Made by a program: the position numbers and the translations under genes. From the NCBI GenBank assembly GCA_035632395.1, contig DASQGX010000127.1, forward strand, positions 1-25,483: a stretch of DNA of 25,483 bases, given 5' to 3'. A model generated the notes under the pieces. That model saw only the letters and a list, made by a program, of their open reading frames with translations. It made no database searches and was not told the DNA's origin. Below are positions 8,301 to 14,882 of this stretch, in pieces; within the stretch, counting starts at the first letter, position 1, and every line of letters starts with the position of its first letter. The DNA comes from REEB95 sp035632395. GTDB taxonomy: Bacteria; Pseudomonadota; Alphaproteobacteria; ATCC43930; CGMCC-115725.

Positions 8301-8819
8301 CAAGCCGGCGATGCCGGCCGCTTCCTCGAGCAGCATCCTGCGGTCGGCGGGCTTGGCGCTGATGATGGCGCCGATGCGGCCTTGGCTCAGGATGGCGCTC
8401 GAATTGGCGCCAGTCGCGACATCGGCGAACAGCAGCTGCACGTCGCGGGCGCGGACGTCGCGGCCGTTGATGCGATAGTCCGAGCCGATGCCGCGCTCGA
8501 TGCGGCGGAGAATCTGAATCTCGTTGTGCGCGTCGTACGGCTGCGGCGCGTCGTGTGTGGCATTGTCGAGGTGAAGCATGACTTCGGCGACGTTGCGCGC
8601 CGGCCGCGCGCTCGTGCCGGAGAAGATCACGTCGTCCATCTCGCTGCCGCGCAGACGCTTGGCCGAAGTCTCGCCCATAACCCAGCGCATGGCGTCGAGG
8701 ATGTTCGACTTGCCGCAGCCGTTCGGCCCGACGATCCCGGTCATGCCGGGTTCGATCACGAGCTCGGTCGGGTCGACGAAGGATTTGAAGCCGGAGAGCC
8801 GGAGTTTGGCGAAATGCAC
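5352..8819 (-). CDS. smc: Chromosome segregation protein SMC
   Basis: A 1155-residue SMC ATPase, the core of the ScpA/ScpB condensin that loads on and organises the chromosome. The head starts MHFAKLRLSGFKSFVDPTEL with Walker A GPNGCGKS at 31-38. Two long coiled-coil arms rich in Ala, Glu and Arg flank a hinge near 500-640 containing DKWPPVLDAIQVARGFEAAL and GLWRWDGFRRLPGAPAA. The C-terminal head has the ABC signature LSGGEQALTALALLFA (about 1054), Walker B ICVLDEVDAPLDD (Asp1082-Glu1083) and the switch histidines in LIITHHRLTM. The length is normal (about 1150-1200). It sits 16 bases downstream of the DsbA-like gene on the same strand and is probably cotranscribed with it. Many long open frames on the opposite strand are shadows of the coiled-coil codon pattern. 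Confidence 0.97.
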   Translation of the reverse strand: MHFAKLRLSGFKSFVDPTELVIEPGMTGIVGPNGCGKSNILDAMRWVMGETSAKRLRGSEMDDVIFSGTSARPARNVAEVMLHLDNATHDAPQPYDAHNEIQILRRIERGIGSDYRINGRDVRARDVQLLFADVATGANSSAILSQGRIGAIISAKPADRRMLLEEAAGIAGLHSRRHEAELRLKAAETNLARLDDVLRTLETQLESLKKQARQAQRYRRLSDWIRRAEATVLHLRYAAATGELTAAEERLRAAERLVAERMTAAAAADRLREAASAELPALRQDEAVASAELQRLTLARQALDDEERRIMAARQSAEARLEQLAADLKREDELAADARAALARLGEERQSLAAAQQDERQSQTKAAEDLAHVTETVAALDAQLTALTERVAAEEARRAALVTRISEAVERQNRLKDRADEIARQRIALEAEAGASGVGAETLAALKAAESAAEESRAALTAAEQALAEAQAAETEARGPLEAAEMNRAKLKAESEALRQLLAKPDHDKWPPVLDAIQVARGFEAALGAAVGDDLTAPTDAAAPAHWFGLPDYADAPPLPAGVSRLSEHVTAPAPLTRRLNQIGVVDTVSDGERLQADLRPGQRLVSRDGGLWRWDGFRRLPGAPAAATQRLEQRHRLAELTRELQDAETVVAQQREALDAAQRHNRERAEADRQARQHAREALDALADIRNHEAELARAAAAIVSRRAALEEAAQRLTFDRNEAEAEVAAARNALDALPDPTKGRDEIQAARGTLAERRALQQAHQGEHDRLVREAAARSERLAAISVEHKSWEQRTEAAARQRQTLESRRGELHGEIEALAQRPQEIAAERDKLAETIAASTARRNRAADALAAGEAKLAEADKAARAAEASAGEAREERVRAEGVRDQAVQARTMIADAIAEKLQAKPEDVLTAAGIEADEELPEIGAATTRLERLLRERENMGPVNLVAEAESREIEERLNGLNREREDLVGAIAKLRQGITALNREGRERLLAAFTQVNEHFGKLFVRLFGGGNAHLRLDPGEDDDPLQAGLEIMASPPGKKLQNLTLLSGGEQALTALALLFAVFLTNPAPICVLDEVDAPLDDANVDRFCRLVAEIAESAETRFLIITHHRLTMARVDRLYGVTMGEKGVSQLVSVDLQGIEQLRRTA

Positions 8820-8835
8820 GATCGGACTGCGGGCT

Positions 8836-9558
8836 TTAGGTACGCGACATGAGCGAGCCGAGCCAGCTCCGGACCGTGGCGATCACACCACGATGGAAAT
8901 CATTCGCCGCCGTTGCCGGGCCAGCCCGGTTCGGCGCCACCGCGCCGGATTTAGCTTCGAGGTATTTGACGAACTCGTCATAAGGCACGTCGCCGACCAC
9001 CTTGGTGCCGTTGACGAAGAAGGTGGGCGTCGAATCAATGCCGTATTGATTCTGCCCGACGAGCCGCGAATTGAGCACAGCATCGGTGTTTTTCTGGTCG
9101 GCCGCGCAAGCGTCGAACTGCGCTTGGCTCATGCCGCCGAGCTTGGCGATGCGGGCGAGCGCCGTCTTGGTCGCCGCTTCACTACCCTGGGCCCATTCGC
9201 GCTGCGTCTGAAATAGCGTCTCGATGAACGGGAAATAGCGCTCGGCCGGGAAGCAGCGCGCGATCGTCGAAGCGACCACCGCCGACTGATCGAGCGGGAA
9301 ATCGCGGTACACCAGCTTGGCCTTGCCCGTATCGATCCAATCCTTCTGCAGCTTCGGCAGCGTGTCGCTCGCGAACGCGGCACAATGCGGGCACGTGAGC
9401 GACGCGTATTCGAAGATCGTATTCGGCGCGTTCTTGTTGCCGAGAATGTGATCGTCGGCCTGCAGCGTCGGCGCGTCAGCGGCGCGCGCCGGAAGCACGG
9501 CGAATTGCAGTGCGGCGATCGCGATCGCAGCGGCAAAGATCAGCCGGTAGAAACGCAT
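8836..9558 (-). CDS. DsbA-like periplasmic thiol:disulfide oxidoreductase
   Basis: A 240-residue thioredoxin-fold protein of the DsbA/BdbD (Thioredoxin_4) type. A signal peptide (MRFYRLIFAAAIAIAALQFA, cleavage near ARA/AD at 26) is followed by the redox motif C56-P-H-C59 in ASLTCPHCAAFA, the inserted helical domain, and the cis-proline loop STPTFFVNG. It should oxidise or isomerise cysteines in the periplasm. I use ATG 9558, with GGAG six bases before it; a GTG four codons upstream (9570) is the alternative. The protein ends in a short tail (SWLGSLMSRT) with an amphipathic look. It sits between a DUF721 gene and smc, an order I recall as common in Alphaproteobacteria although no functional link is known. 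Confidence 0.9.
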   Translation of the reverse strand: MRFYRLIFAAAIAIAALQFAVLPARAADAPTLQADDHILGNKNAPNTIFEYASLTCPHCAAFASDTLPKLQKDWIDTGKAKLVYRDFPLDQSAVVASTIARCFPAERYFPFIETLFQTQREWAQGSEAATKTALARIAKLGGMSQAQFDACAADQKNTDAVLNSRLVGQNQYGIDSTPTFFVNGTKVVGDVPYDEFVKYLEAKSGAVAPNRAGPATAANDFHRGVIATVRSWLGSLMSRT

Positions 9559-9587
9559 GAACAACTCCACAGCCTAAAAACGGCTCG

Positions 9588-9616
9588 ATGCTAGGGCTTG
9601 CGCGGCGGCAGTTCAA
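9588..9616 (-). promoter_or_regulatory. Candidate promoter for the dsbA-like/smc unit
   Basis: On the minus strand TTGAAC (9616-9611) and TAGCAT (9593-9588) have a 17-base spacer, about 30 bases upstream of the DsbA-like start, in the 92-base gap after the DUF721 gene. This is a by-eye match of moderate quality. Confidence 0.4.
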
Positions 9617-9650
9617 GCAAAGCGCCGCAGTCGAGTCGGAGAAAAGCCGC

Positions 9651-10160
9651 TCAGCGAACTTTGTCGCGCGCGGTTCCGATCACCGCTTCACCGAGTCGCG
9701 TCAGCGCGTCGCGCAACTCGCTATCGGCGATGCCGGCGACTCGTTGTGCCAAGGCCGCTTGCTCGTTCGCCGCGAGATCGCGACGGCGGCGCGGCACAGT
9801 CATACGTTCTGCCGGCAGCGGACCCTGGACTAGGACGAGCCGCGCCAAGGCGCGGTAGCCGAAAAAGGCGTTGAGCCGCTCGAGGATCTGCGGCTCGCGA
9901 TGCTGCGCCTCAAGCGCGAATCCAGGCGCCACGCGCAGCCGCAGCGCGCCGTCGCGACGTGCGCCCGGGGGAAATGCGAGCTTTTCTGGCATCATCCGCT
10001 GCGCGAGATCGGCGCCGACGATCTCCGCCCATTGCGCCACCAGCTGGCCCTCGGCAAAGCCGCGCTTGCCTAACGCTGGCTTGACGATGTGCGGCACGTC
10101 TGCTGCCAGCGCCCGCATCGCGCCACGCCGCGGATTGGCGTCGTTCGATTTGCCGGCCAA
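9651..10160 (-). CDS. dciA: DUF721 / DciA-like protein (putative helicase loader)
   Basis: A 169-residue DUF721 protein. The family core is visible: ADVPHIVKPALGKRGFAEGQ, then QLVAQWAEIVGADLAQRMMP and KLAFPPGA, then GALRLRVAPGFALEAQHREP and ILERLNAFFGYRALARLVLV. DciA is the ancestral bacterial loader of the replicative helicase DnaB in species lacking DnaC/DnaI. Family members carry this KH-like N-terminal domain and a variable tail, as here. The start is TTG 10160, chosen because a near-perfect AAGGAGG lies seven bases upstream and nothing better exists. It diverges from mutY across 35 bases. The helicase-loader role is inferred from the family; this alphaproteobacterial branch has not, to my knowledge, been tested widely. 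Confidence 0.85.
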   Translation of the reverse strand: MAGKSNDANPRRGAMRALAADVPHIVKPALGKRGFAEGQLVAQWAEIVGADLAQRMMPEKLAFPPGARRDGALRLRVAPGFALEAQHREPQILERLNAFFGYRALARLVLVQGPLPAERMTVPRRRRDLAANEQAALAQRVAGIADSELRDALTRLGEAVIGTARDKVR

Positions 10161-10195
10161 CTCGTAACCTCCTTGCGCTCGTGGCAGGATAAAGC

Positions 10196-11272
10196 GTGAA
10201 GCGCGCTCCGTCGATGCTCCCTCCCGCCGCCGATCTGTCGGCGTCGCTGCTCGCCTGGTACGACCGGCATCGCCGTGTGCTGCCCTGGCGCGCGCGGCCG
10301 GGCGAAGCCGCCGATCCCTATCGCGTCTGGCTCAGCGAAATCATGCTGCAACAGACCACGGTCGCCGCGGTCGGACCGTATTACGAACGGTTTCTCGCCC
10401 GCTGGCCGACCATCGACGCGCTGGCACGGACCGAGCTCGAGGACGTGCTCCACGCCTGGCAGGGGCTTGGTTATTACGCGCGGGCGCGCAACCTCCACGC
10501 CTGTGCGCGTGCGGTCGTTGCGCGAGGCTTCTTCCCCGACAGCGAAGCCGGCTTGCGCGAGTTGCCGGGTGTCGGCGCCTACACGGCGGCGGCGATCGCG
10601 GCCATCGCCTTCGGGCGCCCAGCCGCGGCCGTCGATGGCAATGCTGAGCGCGTCCTGGCGCGGCTCCATAACGTGCGGACGCCCTTGCCGACCGCCAAGT
10701 CGCGGCTCCGGGAATATGCCACGGCACTGGTGCCGGCCGACCGGCCCGGTGATTTGGCCCAGGCGCTGATGGATCTGGGCGCCACGGTCTGTACGCCGAA
10801 GCAACCGCGCTGCAACACGTGTCCGTGGCAGGCGGATTGCCGGGCGCACGCTCAGGGAATTGCCGAGACGTTGCCGCGCCGCGTCGCCAAGCCGGTGAAG
10901 CCGCGGCGGCATGGCGTCGCCTTCTGGGCAGTCAATGAGTCGGGTGCCGTGCTTTTACGCCGCCGTCCGCCGAACGGCCTGCTCGGCGGCATGATGGAAG
11001 TGCCGTCGACCGATTGGCGCGCCAAGCCTTGGGATGACCGCGAGGCGGCCAAAGCGGCGCCACTCAAGGCGCGCTGGCGGCGCGTGCCCGGCACGGTGGC
11101 GCACGGCTTCACGCATTTCGATCTCGAGCTCGTGATACTTGCAGCGACGGCGAACGGCGCGGCCGCGCGCAACGGCATTTGGGTTGCGCCCAATCGTTTC
11201 AGCGACCACGCACTACCCAGTGTGATGAAGAAGGTGATTGCCTGGGCGCGAAACGCCGAGGCGCCCGCCTAG
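10196..11272 (+). CDS. mutY: A/G-specific adenine DNA glycosylase MutY
   Basis: A 358-residue MutY, which removes adenine mispaired with 8-oxoguanine. Catalytic Glu48 lies in WLSEIMLQQTTV, the helix-hairpin-helix is LPGVGAYTAAA (123-133), and the catalytic aspartate is Asp147 in AVDGNAERVLARL. The 4Fe-4S loop has Cys199, Cys206, Cys209 and Cys215 with the correct C-x6-C-x2-C-x5-C spacing. The C-terminal part from about 235 is the NUDIX-like 8-oxoG recognition domain (LLRRRPPNGLLGGMMEVPS). I start at GTG 10196; ATG 10214 (six codons in) is possible. It converges on ccrM, and the two genes share a single CTAG for their stop codons. Confidence 0.95.
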   Translation: MKRAPSMLPPAADLSASLLAWYDRHRRVLPWRARPGEAADPYRVWLSEIMLQQTTVAAVGPYYERFLARWPTIDALARTELEDVLHAWQGLGYYARARNLHACARAVVARGFFPDSEAGLRELPGVGAYTAAAIAAIAFGRPAAAVDGNAERVLARLHNVRTPLPTAKSRLREYATALVPADRPGDLAQALMDLGATVCTPKQPRCNTCPWQADCRAHAQGIAETLPRRVAKPVKPRRHGVAFWAVNESGAVLLRRRPPNGLLGGMMEVPSTDWRAKPWDDREAAKAAPLKARWRRVPGTVAHGFTHFDLELVILAATANGAAARNGIWVAPNRFSDHALPSVMKKVIAWARNAEAPA

Positions 11273-12363
11273 ACGGCCGGGCCCATTTCGGCGCGGTACT
11301 TCTGCCGCAGCACATCGATCGGCACGGCGCGTCCTTTGACGTCGATGTGCCAGAACGCCCAACCGTTGCAGGCGGCGGCGCCTTGCACTTCGGCCGCCAC
11401 CTTGTGGATGGAGCCTTTGGTCTCGGCCGAAATCACCGTGCCATCGGCGCGCACTTTGGCGGTCCAGCGGCGCGAGGCGTCGAACAGCACATCGCCCGGC
11501 TTCAGGAAGCCGTTCTCGACCAGTGCACCGAACGGCACGCGCGGCTCGCTGCGTTTCTCGGCCGTCGCGATATCCTCGGCCGCCGCCGGCGTCACGGTGG
11601 CAACGCGCTCGCGCGCCAGCCGCGCATAGTCCTTCTCGCGTTCGATGCCGATGAAACGGCGATTGAGCCGCTTAGCGACCGCGCCGGTCGTGCCGCTGCC
11701 GAAGAACGGGTCGAGCACCAGATCGCCAGGCTTGGTCGCGGCGAGCAGCACGCGATGCAGCAGCGCTTCGGGCTTCTGCGTCGGATGCGCTTTCTTGCCG
11801 TCGCGTTTCAGGCGTTCGCTGCCGCCGCAGATCGGCAGCAGCCAATCGCTGCGCATCTGCACTTCGTCGTTGAGCGACTTCATCGCGTGGTAGTTGAAGG
11901 TGTACTTGCTGTCGCGTGACTTGCCGCACCACAACAGGGTTTCGTGCGCATTGGTGAAGCGCCGGCCGCGGAAATTCGGCATCGGATTGGTCTTACGCCA
12001 GACGATGTCGTTGAGGATCCAGAATCCCAGATCCTGCAGCAGCGAGCCGACGCGATAGATGTTGTGGTACGAACCGATCACCCACAGCGTGCCATCGGGC
12101 TTCAGGAGGCGGCGCGCAGCTTCGAGCCAGGCGCGGCTGAAACGGTCGTAGGTCGCGAAATCGGCGAACTTGTCCCAAGCCTCGGTGACGGCGTCGACGT
12201 GGCTGTTGTCGGGCCGGTGGAGGTCGCCGTTGAGCTGAAGGTTATAGGGCGGGTCGGCGAAGACGAGGTCGACCGAATCTTTCGGCAGCCGCGTCATGAC
12301 CTCGACGCAGTCGCCGATCAACACTTCGCCCAAATCGTCGGCCGTTTCCCCCGATTCGCGCAT
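11269..12363 (-). CDS. ccrM: Cell-cycle DNA adenine methyltransferase CcrM (GANTC)
   Basis: A 364-residue beta-class N6-adenine methyltransferase. The catalytic motif DPPYNLQLNG (37-46) precedes the SAM motif DPFFGSGTTG (218-227), as in CcrM and HinfI. The C-terminal extension (about 270-364, with SRRWTAKVRADGTV and GAAACNGWAFWHID) is the extra domain typical of CcrM. In Alphaproteobacteria CcrM methylates GANTC late in the cell cycle and, with GcrA, times transcription. I use ATG 12363, preceded by GGGGAG; ATG 12375 and GTG 12405 are alternatives in frame. It follows rnhB on the same strand after a 112-base gap dense in GANTC sites. Its stop overlaps that of mutY. Confidence 0.95.
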   Translation of the reverse strand: MRESGETADDLGEVLIGDCVEVMTRLPKDSVDLVFADPPYNLQLNGDLHRPDNSHVDAVTEAWDKFADFATYDRFSRAWLEAARRLLKPDGTLWVIGSYHNIYRVGSLLQDLGFWILNDIVWRKTNPMPNFRGRRFTNAHETLLWCGKSRDSKYTFNYHAMKSLNDEVQMRSDWLLPICGGSERLKRDGKKAHPTQKPEALLHRVLLAATKPGDLVLDPFFGSGTTGAVAKRLNRRFIGIEREKDYARLARERVATVTPAAAEDIATAEKRSEPRVPFGALVENGFLKPGDVLFDASRRWTAKVRADGTVISAETKGSIHKVAAEVQGAAACNGWAFWHIDVKGRAVPIDVLRQKYRAEMGPAV

Positions 12364-12502
12364 CCGGCTCCCCATCCGGATTTCGGCCGCACGTGCGAGT
12401 CGCACTACCGCGGCCGAATCGCCGCATCCTGCGATGCTCCGAGTCGGGTGTCAATATATTCGGAGAGTCAAAGGCTTAGTCGAATTTCTTCGAATTTGAA
12501 TC
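12353..12502. promoter_or_regulatory. Cluster of six GANTC (CcrM target) sites at the ccrM promoter
   Basis: GANTC occurs at 12353-12357, 12397-12401, 12416-12420, 12441-12445, 12465-12469 and 12498-12502. The cluster covers the rnhB 3' end, the whole gap and the first codons of ccrM. In GC-rich DNA I expect roughly one site per 300 bases, so this is strongly enriched. In Caulobacter, GANTC sites in the ccrM leader make transcription sensitive to methylation; the same feedback is inferred here. Confidence 0.75.
12426..12454 (-). promoter_or_regulatory. Candidate ccrM promoter
   Basis: On the minus strand a perfect TTGACA (12454-12449) is followed after 17 bases by CAGGAT (12431-12426), a weak -10. 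A GANTC site (12441-12445) lies inside the spacer and another (12465-12469) just upstream of the -35. I found no TTAA-N7-TTAA CtrA box. The start would fall about 55 bases upstream of the ccrM ATG. Confidence 0.45.
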
Positions 12503-13105
12503 GAAAACGAGGCTCAGCTGTACGGGCGCAAATGAGCGGCGGTGGTGGGGGGTGGGTCCGAGCGTCAGCAACCCGTTGCGGTGTTCGGCGGTGGCATAGC
12601 CGACATTGGTTTCCCAGCCGTAGCCCGGATAACGCGGCGCCAGCGCACGCATCAGCCGGTCGCGCGTGACTTTGGCGATGATCGAGGCGGCGGCAATCGA
12701 CAGCGACAGAGCGTCCCCTCCGACCACGGTGCGGGTACGGCAGGGCAGCCGCGGATCCGCATTGCCGTCGACTAATGCCCATTGCGGTGCCGCAGGCAGG
12801 GCATCCAGCGCGCGCCGCATCGCCAGTAGCGACGCTTGCAGGATGTTGATCTGGTCAATTTCACGGACCGAGGCGGCGCCGATGCCGATGCGGGCGCAGT
12901 CCCACAGGCGGGCGGCATAGCCCTCGCGCGCGGTGCGTTCGAGCTTCTTCGAATCGTCGATCCGGTCGCGTAAATCGCGCGGCAACTGTCCTAGGTCGAG
13001 GATCACCGCCGCCGCCACGACGGGACCGGCCAACGGTCCGCGACCGACCTCGTCGATGCCGCAGACGACGCCGTCGCATTCCCGCTCGAGCGCGAGATCC
13101 GGCAT
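12476..13105 (-). CDS. rnhB: Ribonuclease HII
   Basis: A 209-residue RNase HII, which cuts RNA in RNA/DNA hybrids and starts ribonucleotide excision. The active site is visible as Asp18-Glu19 in GIDEVGRGPLAGPVVAAAVI and Asp113 in LVDGN. The ...SIAAASIIAKVTRDRLM helix and the Y-P-G-Y-G-W-E-T-N-VGYAT segment follow as usual, and the protein ends with a short basic tail. I use ATG 13105 (MPDLALERE), which matches the usual family opening. A GTG at 13144 would add 13 residues, and neither start has a strong ribosome-binding site. It lies upstream of ccrM on the same strand, an arrangement I recall as common in Alphaproteobacteria. Confidence 0.92.
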   Translation of the reverse strand: MPDLALERECDGVVCGIDEVGRGPLAGPVVAAAVILDLGQLPRDLRDRIDDSKKLERTAREGYAARLWDCARIGIGAASVREIDQINILQASLLAMRRALDALPAAPQWALVDGNADPRLPCRTRTVVGGDALSLSIAAASIIAKVTRDRLMRALAPRYPGYGWETNVGYATAEHRNGLLTLGPTPHHRRSFAPVQLSLVFDSNSKKFD

Positions 13106-13170
13106 ACCGCTAGGTGACACGCGACGCGCCTGCGGCGCAAGCACCGCGTCGGTCGCCTACGGCATCGAAG

Positions 13171-14280
13171 TTACAGCAGCTGGAGCTGAGCGCTCGGCAG
13201 TGGCGGCGGGGCGAACCTGGTCGTGTCGAGGCGCCACAGCCGACCGCGATTGAGATTGAGCTTCAGCCGCCGACAAGCGGTTTCGAAGCGGATGCGCAGT
13301 AGGTCGGCATAAGGACCGGACCCGGTCATGCGCTTACCCCATTGCGAATCATAGTCCTTACCGCCATGGCCTTCGTGCACCAGCGACATCACATGTTTGG
13401 CCTTGGCGGGGAAATGATCGTTGAGCCATTCGATGAACAGAGGCGCCACCTCCAACGGCAGCCGCAGCATGGTGTAGCCAGCGCCAAACGCGCCGGCGAC
13501 TGCGGCGCTTTCCAAGATTGTTTCGAGCTCGGCATCATTGAGCGCCGGGATCATTGGTGCTGCCATGACGCCGGTCCGAATGCCGGCGCCGGCCAGCGCA
13601 GCAATGGTCTCTATCCGCCGCTCCGGTGTTGCGGCGCGTGGCTCCATCGTCCGCGCCAGCTTGCGGTCAAGCGTCGTCACCGAGACGGCGCAGGCCGCGA
13701 GATTGTCCTTTGCCATGTCGGCGAGAATGTCGATGTCACGCTGGATCAGCGCCGACTTGGTGACGATCGTGACCGGATGCCGGAAGTCGCGCAGCACTTC
13801 AAGGATGCCGCGCATGATCCGGTAATGGCGCTCGGCTGGTTGATAGGGGTCGGTGTTGGTGCCGAGCGCGATCGGCTGGCAACGATATGACGACTTGCGC
13901 AGCTCGGCGGCGAGCAGCGCCGGCGCCTGTTCCTTGACCAGGATGCGGCTCTCGAAATCGAGGCCGGGCGACAGGCCGAGATAAGCGTGCGTCGGCCGGG
14001 CGAAGCAGTAGATGCAGCCGTGCTCGCAGCCGCGATAGGGATTAATCGAGCGGTCGAACGGAATGTCCGGCGAATCATTGCGTGCAATGACAGTGCGCGA
14101 ACTGTCGCGCGTAAAGCTGGTCGAAAGCCGCGGCGGCAGCTCGTCGGCCGTGCCCCAGCCGTCGTCGAACGCTTCGCGCTTTTCGTGCTCGAAACGGCCG
14201 GTCGCATTGCTGCCCGCGCCGCGGCCCTTTTGCAGCAGCGCCCGCGCGGTGTCGTCCATCCGCATAGCATGCGCCGGCAT
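13171..14280 (-). CDS. PA0069-family radical SAM protein
   Basis: A protein of about 369 residues of the PA0069 group, related to spore photoproduct lyase. The iron-sulfur motif is C85-E-H-G-C89-I-Y-C92 in NPYRGCEHGCIYCFARPTH, followed by LGTNTDPYQPAE, the ITIVTKSALI-like strand (here VTIVTKSALIQRDIDILADM) and TTLDRKLARTMEPRAATPE, all typical. The N-terminal GRGAGSN...GRFE segment is also conserved in the group. Its substrate is unknown. The start is uncertain: TTG 14289, ATG 14280, ATG 14265 and ATG 14259 all lie within ten codons and none has a clear ribosome-binding site. The stop at 13171 is 65 bases upstream of the rnhB start used here. The 53 bases before it, after moaB, hold nothing I recognise. 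Confidence 0.88.
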   Translation of the reverse strand: MPAHAMRMDDTARALLQKGRGAGSNATGRFEHEKREAFDDGWGTADELPPRLSTSFTRDSSRTVIARNDSPDIPFDRSINPYRGCEHGCIYCFARPTHAYLGLSPGLDFESRILVKEQAPALLAAELRKSSYRCQPIALGTNTDPYQPAERHYRIMRGILEVLRDFRHPVTIVTKSALIQRDIDILADMAKDNLAACAVSVTTLDRKLARTMEPRAATPERRIETIAALAGAGIRTGVMAAPMIPALNDAELETILESAAVAGAFGAGYTMLRLPLEVAPLFIEWLNDHFPAKAKHVMSLVHEGHGGKDYDSQWGKRMTGSGPYADLLRIRFETACRRLKLNLNRGRLWRLDTTRFAPPPLPSAQLQLL

Positions 14281-14333
14281 ATGGAACAAATCAAGAACCT
14301 GCTATGAATCGGAAATGGCGGCCGCAAAGACGC

Positions 14334-14882
14334 TCAGCGCGTCACGGGCGCGACGTGTTCTCTGAGCCGCGGCATGAGCTCGACCAGATTGCAGGGCCGG
14401 TGACGGTTGTCGAGTTGCGGTCCGATCACTTCCCACCCGTCGCGGCAGGCGCCTGGCGAGCCGGGCAGGGCGAAGAGGTAGGTGCCGCCGGCGACGCCAG
14501 CAGTGGCGCGGCTCTGGATCGTCGAGGTGCCGACTTTCTGGTAGCTGAGCCAGCGGAACAGCTCTCCGAAGCCGGTGATTTCCTTCTCGTATACCGACTG
14601 AAACGCTTCCGGCGTGACGTCGCGGCCTGTGACGCCGGTGCCGCCAGTGGCGATGACGACATCGATGGTCGGATCGGCGATCCAGGCTTTAAGTGCTGCG
14701 ACGATCGCGATTTGCTCGTCCTTGACGATGCGCTTGGCAGCAATGCGGTGGCCAGCATTGGTCGCGAGCTCGACCAGGGTACGGCCGGATTTGTCGGACG
14801 CCTCGTCGCGCGTGTCGGAAACCGTCAGGACCGCAATGTTGACGGGAACAAACGGACGCTTGTCATCGATTGTCGGCGACAC
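14334..14882 (-). CDS. moaB: Molybdenum cofactor biosynthesis protein MoaB
   Basis: A 182-residue MoaB/Mog-type protein, which adenylylates molybdopterin or supports that step in molybdenum cofactor synthesis. The fold markers are NIAVLTVSDTR (14-24), TGGTGVTGRDVTPEA (79-93) and the C-terminal YLFALPGSPGACRDGW. The start is GTG 14882, giving V-S-P-T-I-D-D-K-R-P-F-V-P-V, the alphaproteobacterial form, with GGTGA five bases upstream. It overlaps the end of the transglycosylase gene by 20 bases, so translation is probably coupled. No other molybdopterin gene is in the window. Confidence 0.9.
   Translation of the reverse strand: MSPTIDDKRPFVPVNIAVLTVSDTRDEASDKSGRTLVELATNAGHRIAAKRIVKDEQIAIVAALKAWIADPTIDVVIATGGTGVTGRDVTPEAFQSVYEKEITGFGELFRWLSYQKVGTSTIQSRATAGVAGGTYLFALPGSPGACRDGWEVIGPQLDNRHRPCNLVELMPRLREHVAPVTR

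Noticed and set aside
5757..8852. Several long plus-strand frames opposite smc
   Set aside because: They are shadows of the alanine-rich coiled-coil codons of SMC; the translations have no fold signature or ribosome-binding sites.
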